A stretch of DNA of 64,000 bases from Microbacterium enclense (GTDB lineage: Bacteria > Actinomycetota > Actinomycetes > Actinomycetales > Microbacteriaceae), in NCBI GenBank assembly GCA_038182865.1, contig CP116226.1, forward strand, positions 2,418,001 to 2,482,000. Direction: 5' to 3'. How positions within the stretch are numbered: the stretch's first letter is position 1; each line of letters opens with the position of its first letter. A program made the translations under genes and the position numbers. Positions 59,302-64,000 of this stretch are shown here, one piece after another. A model generated the notes under the pieces. It saw nothing but the letters and a program-made list of their open reading frames with translations. It searched no databases and was not told where the DNA came from.

Positions 59302-60804
59302 GTGACTGCACTCGCCCGCGCCATCGCCCGCCCCGACCCCGTCGCCGGCTTCGGCGACCGTTCGCCGCTGCATGGACTCGAACGTCGACGCATCGGCGTC
59401 ATCGACCTCGCGGCCCAGTCGGTCGCGGCCGTCGCGCCGGCCGCCGCGGCGACGACCGTCGTCCTTCTCGTGGCGGGCATGGCGCCGGGTGCCACGGTCG
59501 CCGCGATCGTGGCCGCCGCGATTCTGAGCCTCGGCGTCGCGCGGACCGTCTCGCAGTTCGCGCGACGGTTCGCGGCGACGGGCGCCCTGTACACCTACAC
59601 CGCCCGGGGTCTCGGCACGCGGGCCGGACTCGCGGCCGGCGCCGCGATCCTCACCGGATACGGCGCCGTGGCGATGTTCGCGCTGCTGGGGGGTGCGTAC
59701 TACGCGACCTACCTCGTGGCCGGTCTCTGGCCGTCGATCGATCGAGCGCTGGTGACGGCCCTCCTCGTCGTGGGGCAGGGGGTCCTCGTCGCCTTCGTCC
59801 TCGTGCGCGGCATCCGGATCTCCGCTCGTGCGGCGCTCGTGGTCGAGACCCTGTCCGTCGCGCTGATCGCCATCCTGCTCGTCGTGCTGCTGGTCAGGAT
59901 CGGCCCGATCGAGCTGACCGCCGTCGCCGGTCTCGGCGTCGCGACGACCATCGAGCCCACGGCTTTCGCGGCCGGAGCGGTGATCGCCCTGACGGCGTTC
60001 GTCGGGTTCGAGTCCGCTGCCACGCTCAGCGTCGAGTCGGTGTCGCCGTTGCGCAACGTCCCGCGCGCGATCACCGGCACCGTGGTGCTGTCGGGTCTGC
60101 TCTACGTTCTCGCGGCCGTCACCCAGGTCGCCGGGTTCGACGCTCTGGGCGCCGACCTCGCCGCGAGCGCCTCGCCGGTCAACGAGCTCGCCGAGGCCTA
60201 CGGCCTGGGCGGGTGGGGCGTCGTGGCCGATCTCGGCATCACCGCGTCGTTCCTCGCGTGCGCGATCGGGTCCACGACCGCCCTCGTGCGGGTGCTGTTC
60301 GCCCTGAGCCGCGACGGCGTCCTGCCTCCCGCGGTCGGTCGCACGCATCGGCGCTTCGGCACGCCCGCGACGGCGGTGGCGTGGGCGCTGCCGGTGATCA
60401 CAGCCGTGCCGGTCGCGGTGGGGGCGGCGGGCATCGACACCCGCGCCGCGATGCACCTCACGATCGGGGTCGGCGCCGCAGGCTACATCGTGGCCTACAT
60501 CCTCGTCTGCGTCGCCGCGCCCTTCTTCCTTCGGCGGATCGGCGAGCTCACGGCCGGCGCCGCGGTCGTCGCCGGGGTGTCGGCTCTCGCCCTGGCCGCC
60601 GCACTCGTGTCGTTCTTCGTCGACGACGCCGCCTCGGGAGGGGCGGTCCTCATCGTCGTCACGTCGCTCGCTGTCCTGGCTGCAATCGTCGTCGTCGTGC
60701 TTCGTCGGCGGCACGGCCCGGGAGCGCTCGGGGCCTACGACGAACCGGTCGCGGCGCAGGTGCTCGGGGGAGTGGTGTCGCCGCGGCATCCCGACGATGC
60801 GTGA
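59302..60804 (+). CDS. APC-superfamily permease
   Basis: 500 residues from GTG with GGAG nearby. About 12-13 membrane segments; IGVIDLAAQSVAAVAPAAAA begins helix 1 and ALTAFVGFESAATLSVESVS near residue 235 is the conserved helix 6 motif. Sequence clearly different from the permease at 57611. Overlaps the IclR gene by 8 bp, so transporter and regulator are cotranscribed. Substrate probably an amino acid or amine. Confidence 0.9.
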   Translation: MTALARAIARPDPVAGFGDRSPLHGLERRRIGVIDLAAQSVAAVAPAAAATTVVLLVAGMAPGATVAAIVAAAILSLGVARTVSQFARRFAATGALYTYTARGLGTRAGLAAGAAILTGYGAVAMFALLGGAYYATYLVAGLWPSIDRALVTALLVVGQGVLVAFVLVRGIRISARAALVVETLSVALIAILLVVLLVRIGPIELTAVAGLGVATTIEPTAFAAGAVIALTAFVGFESAATLSVESVSPLRNVPRAITGTVVLSGLLYVLAAVTQVAGFDALGADLAASASPVNELAEAYGLGGWGVVADLGITASFLACAIGSTTALVRVLFALSRDGVLPPAVGRTHRRFGTPATAVAWALPVITAVPVAVGAAGIDTRAAMHLTIGVGAAGYIVAYILVCVAAPFFLRRIGELTAGAAVVAGVSALALAAALVSFFVDDAASGGAVLIVVTSLAVLAAIVVVVLRRRHGPGALGAYDEPVAAQVLGGVVSPRHPDDA

Positions 60805-61495
60805 GGGACCGGCGCTCGCCGCGCGACAGCCCGGCGCCGTGCACTCCGCGCTCGCCGTGCTCGAAGCTGTCGCACATCTCGGGGCAGGCGTCAGCGCCCA
60901 GCGCCTGTCGGCCGAGCTGGGGCTGCCGCGGGCGACGACCTATCGGCTGGTGAACCTCCTCGTCGAAGACGAGTACCTCGTGCGCACCCCGGATCTGGCG
61001 GGGTTCGCGCTGGGGGCGAAGGTGGCGCAGCTCGCCGCGGTCGTCGCCCCGCCCGCACGCCTGTCTTCGGCGGCCCGAGCTGTCCTCGCCGACGTGCGTC
61101 GAACGGTTCGCGGGGGCGTCCACGTGGCGCTGTTCGTCGACGGTCGCGTCGCCGTCATCGACGCCGACCCGGACTTCCCGCTGTCGGATCAGGCGCGCCT
61201 CGAGCGCGAACCGGCCCGGTACGCGCTCGGCCGGCTCATGCTGCTGTCGCAGGGCGACGAGGCGACGCCCGAGCTCGCCCGGGCGCGTGACGATCTGGCG
61301 CGATGGGGTGCGACACGCCAGAGCGGAGAGCTCGTCGCGGCGTCCGGATGCCTCGCCATCCCCATCGTCGATGCGAGCGGGCTCGCGGCGGGCGCGGTGG
61401 CGTTCTCGGGTCCGCGGCACCGCGTCGACGACCCCGGCGACGTGCTGTCGGCGCTGCGTCCGGCGGCCGACGCCCTCGCGCCGCTGATGGTGTGA
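60797..61495 (+). CDS. IclR-family transcriptional regulator
   Basis: 232 residues. N-terminal winged helix with LSAELGLPRATTYRLVNLLVEDEYL. The C-terminal GAF-like effector domain runs from about residue 75, with RGGVHVALFVDGRVAVID. Slightly shorter than the usual 250. Starts inside the permease gene; the dyad at 59193-59218 is a candidate target controlling both divergent permeases and the amine oxidase set. Confidence 0.88.
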   Translation: MREGPALAARQPGAVHSALAVLEAVAHLGAGVSAQRLSAELGLPRATTYRLVNLLVEDEYLVRTPDLAGFALGAKVAQLAAVVAPPARLSSAARAVLADVRRTVRGGVHVALFVDGRVAVIDADPDFPLSDQARLEREPARYALGRLMLLSQGDEATPELARARDDLARWGATRQSGELVAASGCLAIPIVDASGLAAGAVAFSGPRHRVDDPGDVLSALRPAADALAPLMV

Positions 61496-61518
61496 CGCGC
61501 ATCGGGTAGGCTGTACAC

Positions 61519-61606
61519 GGCTCTCCGCGTGGCGGCATCCAGGCCAACTCCCCCAGGACGGAAACGTAGCAAGGGTAACCAGGCTCTACCGGGTGCGCGG
61601 AGAGTC
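61519..61606 (+). ncRNA. ffs: Small signal recognition particle RNA (4.5S type)
   Basis: About 88 nt. End stem: GGCTCTCCGCG at the 5' end (61519-61529) pairs with CGCGGAGAGTC (61596-61606) with one G-U pair. The Ffh-binding apical domain is recognisable as CCCCCAGGACGGAAACG followed by TAGCAAGGGTAACC, with the tetraloop GGAA/ACG type of actinobacteria. TAGGCT at 61507-61512 is the -10, 7 bp before the start; TTTTCTTT after the stem (61607-61614) is the terminator tail. It targets membrane proteins together with Ffh. Confidence 0.9.
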
Positions 61607-61674
61607 TTTTCTTTGCCCGGAAGTCCTCGCCCGGCACCGCTCGAGACGTCCCGCGGATGCCGAGAGCCTCGACC

Positions 61675-62346
61675 TCAGCGTCGGGCGAAGGGCCCGTCGA
61701 GCACCGCCCACTGCAGCAGCATGATGGTCTTGGCATCCTGGATCGAGCCGTCGCGGATCATCGCCAGAGCGTCGTCGATGTCCACCTCGACGATCTCGAT
61801 CTCTTCGCCCTCCTCTTCGAGGCCGCCCCGGTCGCCCTCGCGCGTGGCGCCGTCGTACGCGGCGGCGAAGAAGTGCAGGCGCTCGGTGACGGATCCCGGA
61901 CTCATGTAGACATCGAACACGTGCTGCACCTCGTCGACCCGCACGCCCGTCTCCTCTTCCGCCTCGCGGCGGATCGCGGTGAGCGGGTCGTCGTCGTCGA
62001 GGAGTCCGGCGGCGGTCTCGAGGAGCATGCCGTCGGGGTGGTCGTTGACGTACACGGGGTAGCGGAACTGGCGGGTCAGCAGGACGGTCCGTCGCGCGGT
62101 GTCGTGCAGGAGGATCGTCGCTCCGTTGCCGCGATCGTAGGTCTCGCGCGTCTGTGTGACCCACTTTCCGTCATCGCTCCGGTAGCGGAACGTCGTCGCC
62201 CGGAGCACGTGCCACCCCGCCGCGAGCACCTCGACGTCGGCCACCTGGACGCGCGGGTTGCGGTCGAGGTCGCGGCCGGTGAGGTGCAGGCCGGTGCGTC
62301 CGCGGTGGTCGGGGACGGTGGTGCCGGGAACGGGAGAGTCGGTCAT
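61675..62346 (-). CDS. Nudix hydrolase, ADP-ribose pyrophosphatase/NudK-like
   Basis: 223 residues. The Nudix box core REAEEETGV lies near residue 127, preceded by AGLLDDDDP; an Asp occupies the usual Glu position of the first half. LRATTFRYRSDDGKWVTQTRE near residue 48 is typical of the GDP-mannose/ADP-ribose pyrophosphatase subgroup. The downstream loop MSPGSVTERLHFFAAAY fits ADP-ribose-type enzymes. Divergent from the DeoR gene across 40 bp. Confidence 0.9.
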   Translation of the reverse strand: MTDSPVPGTTVPDHRGRTGLHLTGRDLDRNPRVQVADVEVLAAGWHVLRATTFRYRSDDGKWVTQTRETYDRGNGATILLHDTARRTVLLTRQFRYPVYVNDHPDGMLLETAAGLLDDDDPLTAIRREAEEETGVRVDEVQHVFDVYMSPGSVTERLHFFAAAYDGATREGDRGGLEEEGEEIEIVEVDIDDALAMIRDGSIQDAKTIMLLQWAVLDGPFARR

Positions 62347-62386
62347 GACTCGGAACAATAATGCAGAAACGTGCAAGAATGTGAAC
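62347..62386. promoter_or_regulatory. Divergent Nudix/DeoR promoter region with 10-bp periodic repeat
   Basis: The 40-bp gap holds an AATAAT (62357-62362) usable as a -10 and two tandem 10-mers in register, GCAGAAACGT (62364-62373) then GCAAGAATGT (62374-62383). DeoR regulators often bind helical-turn-spaced direct repeats. Autoregulation is inferred. Confidence 0.35.
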
Positions 62387-63184
62387 ATGACGCTCGCCGC
62401 TGCCCGGAAGGACGCCCTTCTCGACCGCTTGCGGCGCGACGGCCGCCTCGTCGTCAAAGACGTCGCCCTCGAACTCGGTCTCTCCGAAGACAGCATCCGC
62501 CGCGATCTTCGGGAACTGGATGCCGCCGGCCTCGCGGTCCGGGTCTACGGAGGGGCCCTCCTCGCCTCGCCGGCCGTCGCGGACTACGAGGCGCGAGGGA
62601 GTGTGGCGCGATCGAGCAAAGCGCGCGTGGCCGCGGCGGCGCTGGAGCGCATCGAGCCCGGCGCGACGGTGCTGCTCGACGGCGGGACGACGACGCTCGC
62701 CCTCGTCGAAGCCCTCCCGCGGTCGTTCGCGGGAACGATCATCACGCATTCCCCGACGATCGCGGCAGCCCTCCTGCACCACGACGCCGAGGTCATCATG
62801 ATCGGCGGCCGCATCTTCAAGCATTCCGCCGTCGCGTGCGGAGCGGCCGCGGGGGAGGCGGCCCGCGCCGTCAGTGCCGACGTCTTCTTCCTCGGGGTCA
62901 CCGGCGTGCACCCCGCGGCGGGGCTGACGACAGGGGATGCCGACGAGGCCGCGATGAAGCGCGTGCTCGCCGAACGCGCCGCCGAGACGTTCGTGCTGGC
63001 GAGCGAGGAGAAACTGGGGGCGGCGTCGCGGTTCGGCATCCTGCCCCTCGACGGCGTGACGGGGATCGTCGCCGACCTCGACCCCGACACGCCCCTGGCC
63101 GCCGATCTCGAGGCCGCGGGCGCGAACGTGCTGTATCCCTCGACGCCGAAGCAACCCCGCCGCGATCCCGGAGGCCCGCAATAG
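62387..63184 (+). CDS. DeoR-family transcriptional regulator
   Basis: 265 residues from ATG (MTLAAARKDALL). N-terminal helix-turn-helix: DALLDRLRRDGRLVVKDVAL and SEDSIRRDLRELDAAG. C-terminal sugar-phosphate sensor domain with LLDGGTTTLALVEAL and VTGVHPAAGLTTGDADEAAM, the ligand-loop region. The frame stays open upstream but lacks sense there. Start close to the promoter, possibly leaderless. Effector is likely a phosphosugar. Confidence 0.9.
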   Translation: MTLAAARKDALLDRLRRDGRLVVKDVALELGLSEDSIRRDLRELDAAGLAVRVYGGALLASPAVADYEARGSVARSSKARVAAAALERIEPGATVLLDGGTTTLALVEALPRSFAGTIITHSPTIAAALLHHDAEVIMIGGRIFKHSAVACGAAAGEAARAVSADVFFLGVTGVHPAAGLTTGDADEAAMKRVLAERAAETFVLASEEKLGAASRFGILPLDGVTGIVADLDPDTPLAADLEAAGANVLYPSTPKQPRRDPGGPQ

Positions 63185-63194
63185 GCTGGACCGC

Positions 63195-64000
63195 GTGACG
63201 CAGAGCATCTACATCACGTCGGCCGAGGGGCACTCGGGCAAATCCACCGTCGCTCTGGGTGTCCTCGACGCCCTCAGCCGTGTCACCCCGCGCGTGGGGG
63301 TGTTCCGCCCCATCGCGCGCTCCACCGCCGAGCGCGACTACGTGCTCGAAATGCTTCTCGACCACGACGGCGTCGAGCTCGCGTACGACGATTGCGTCGG
63401 CGTCACCTACGACGACGTGCGCGACGACGCCGATGCCGCCCTGGGCCGCATCGTCGAGCGCTACAAAGCCGTCGAGGCGCGGTGCGATGCCGTGGTCGTC
63501 ATCGGCAGCGACTACACCGACGTCGGCAGTCCCGCCGAGCTCGCCTACAACGCGCGCATCGCCGCCAACCTCGGCGCCCCCGTGCTGCTGGTCCTCGGCG
63601 GCCGCGCACAGCAGGGCCAGGGCGAGACGCTGGGACTCTCGGTCGCGCGCACCCCACATGAGGTGGGCCAGATTGCGTCCCTCGCGGTCGCCGAGCTCGT
63701 CCACGAGCGTGCCGAGGTGTTCGCGGTCATCGTGAATCGCGCCGATCCCGACGAGCTCGACGGCGTCGTGGCCTCCGTCCGCCAGGTCATCGACGGCGTG
63801 CCTTTCGCCTCCTCCGACGAGCGTCGTCCGGTGCCGGTGTGGGCTCTTCCCGAGGACCGCTTCCTCATCGCCCCCTCGATGCGCGGCGTGCTGCGCTCGG
63901 TCGAGGGCGAGCTCATCAAGGGCGACCCCGAACTGCTCACGCGCGAGGTGCTGGGCGTGGTCGTGGCCGGCATGTCGATGGTCAACGTGCTTCCGCGGCT
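63195..64000 (+). CDS. pta: Phosphate acetyltransferase, N-terminal part (cut by window)
   Basis: 268 residues visible, starting at GTG and running off the right edge. The N-terminal BioD-like P-loop domain reads YITSAEGHSGKSTVALGVLD, followed by the DYTDVGSPAELAYNARIAANL segment; DRTGG and the catalytic PTA domain would follow. Long-form Pta converts acetyl-CoA and phosphate to acetyl phosphate. TAGGCT at 63183-63188 sits 6 bp before the GTG, so the transcript is probably leaderless. ackA is normally next, outside the window. Confidence 0.9.
   Translation, partial: MTQSIYITSAEGHSGKSTVALGVLDALSRVTPRVGVFRPIARSTAERDYVLEMLLDHDGVELAYDDCVGVTYDDVRDDADAALGRIVERYKAVEARCDAVVVIGSDYTDVGSPAELAYNARIAANLGAPVLLVLGGRAQQGQGETLGLSVARTPHEVGQIASLAVAELVHERAEVFAVIVNRADPDELDGVVASVRQVIDGVPFASSDERRPVPVWALPEDRFLIAPSMRGVLRSVEGELIKGDPELLTREVLGVVVAGMSMVNVLPR

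Overview
The window is high-GC (roughly 70%), densely coding DNA of an actinobacterium. Families, codon preference, four-base ATGA/GTGA gene overlaps, several leaderless GTG starts and the short SRP RNA fit Microbacteriaceae, most likely Microbacterium; the genus is inference. Most of it is chromosomal catabolic and transport DNA, with one tRNA-Ser gene and one SRP RNA gene. No transposase, integrase or CRISPR array was found.

Region 1 (1-16951) is a carbohydrate-acid catabolic island. It holds every step of the non-phosphorylative L-fucose route: RhaM-type mutarotase, aldo/keto reductase, lactonase, an L-fuconate dehydratase with all catalytic residues, an SDR dehydrogenase and an FAH-family hydrolase (cut by the window edge). 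It also holds a KDG-type kinase and a KDPG-type aldolase, a zinc alcohol dehydrogenase, a sugar ABC importer without its own ATPase, and an odd CoA-transferase / signal-less solute-binding protein / MaoC operon. A LacI and an FCD-type GntR regulator lie inside it, and two families of candidate operators recur in its promoters.

Region 2 (17077-24542) holds a three-gene type III polyketide operon (synthase, methyltransferase, FAD hydroxylase), a GT4 glycosyltransferase, an envelope-stress-like trio (DUF3618, holin-superfamily membrane protein, amphipathic membrane protein) and a MarR regulator. Region 3 (24815-33368) has AraC and LysR regulators and an eight-gene operon of two SDRs, a polar amino-acid-type ABC importer, an Asp/Glu/hydantoin-type racemase and a flavin monooxygenase; its substrate is unknown. 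Region 4 (33540-40300) has a SulP anion transporter, a MerR-GNAT pair, and a GntR-controlled operon of a proline-iminopeptidase-like hydrolase, an APC permease and an acetamidase/formamidase.

Region 5 (40381-45714) has tRNA-Ser(GGA) with its terminator, a gene-poor stretch of about 310 bp, a small membrane protein and a MoxR-DUF58-transglutaminase operon. Region 6 (45879-54655) is a mannoside locus: ROK kinase, ROK repressor, sugar ABC importer and GH38 alpha-mannosidase. Region 7 (54929-61495) has a copper amine oxidase with a histidine-rich tail, a small membrane protein, two divergent APC permeases and an IclR regulator. The right edge has the SRP RNA, a Nudix hydrolase, a DeoR regulator and the start of pta.

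The most unusual non-coding signal is a 66-bp imperfect palindrome present four times (33409, 36104, 46881, 54692), always between genes. Its stem architecture is the same in all copies: 8-2-6-2-6 around an 18-nt loop.
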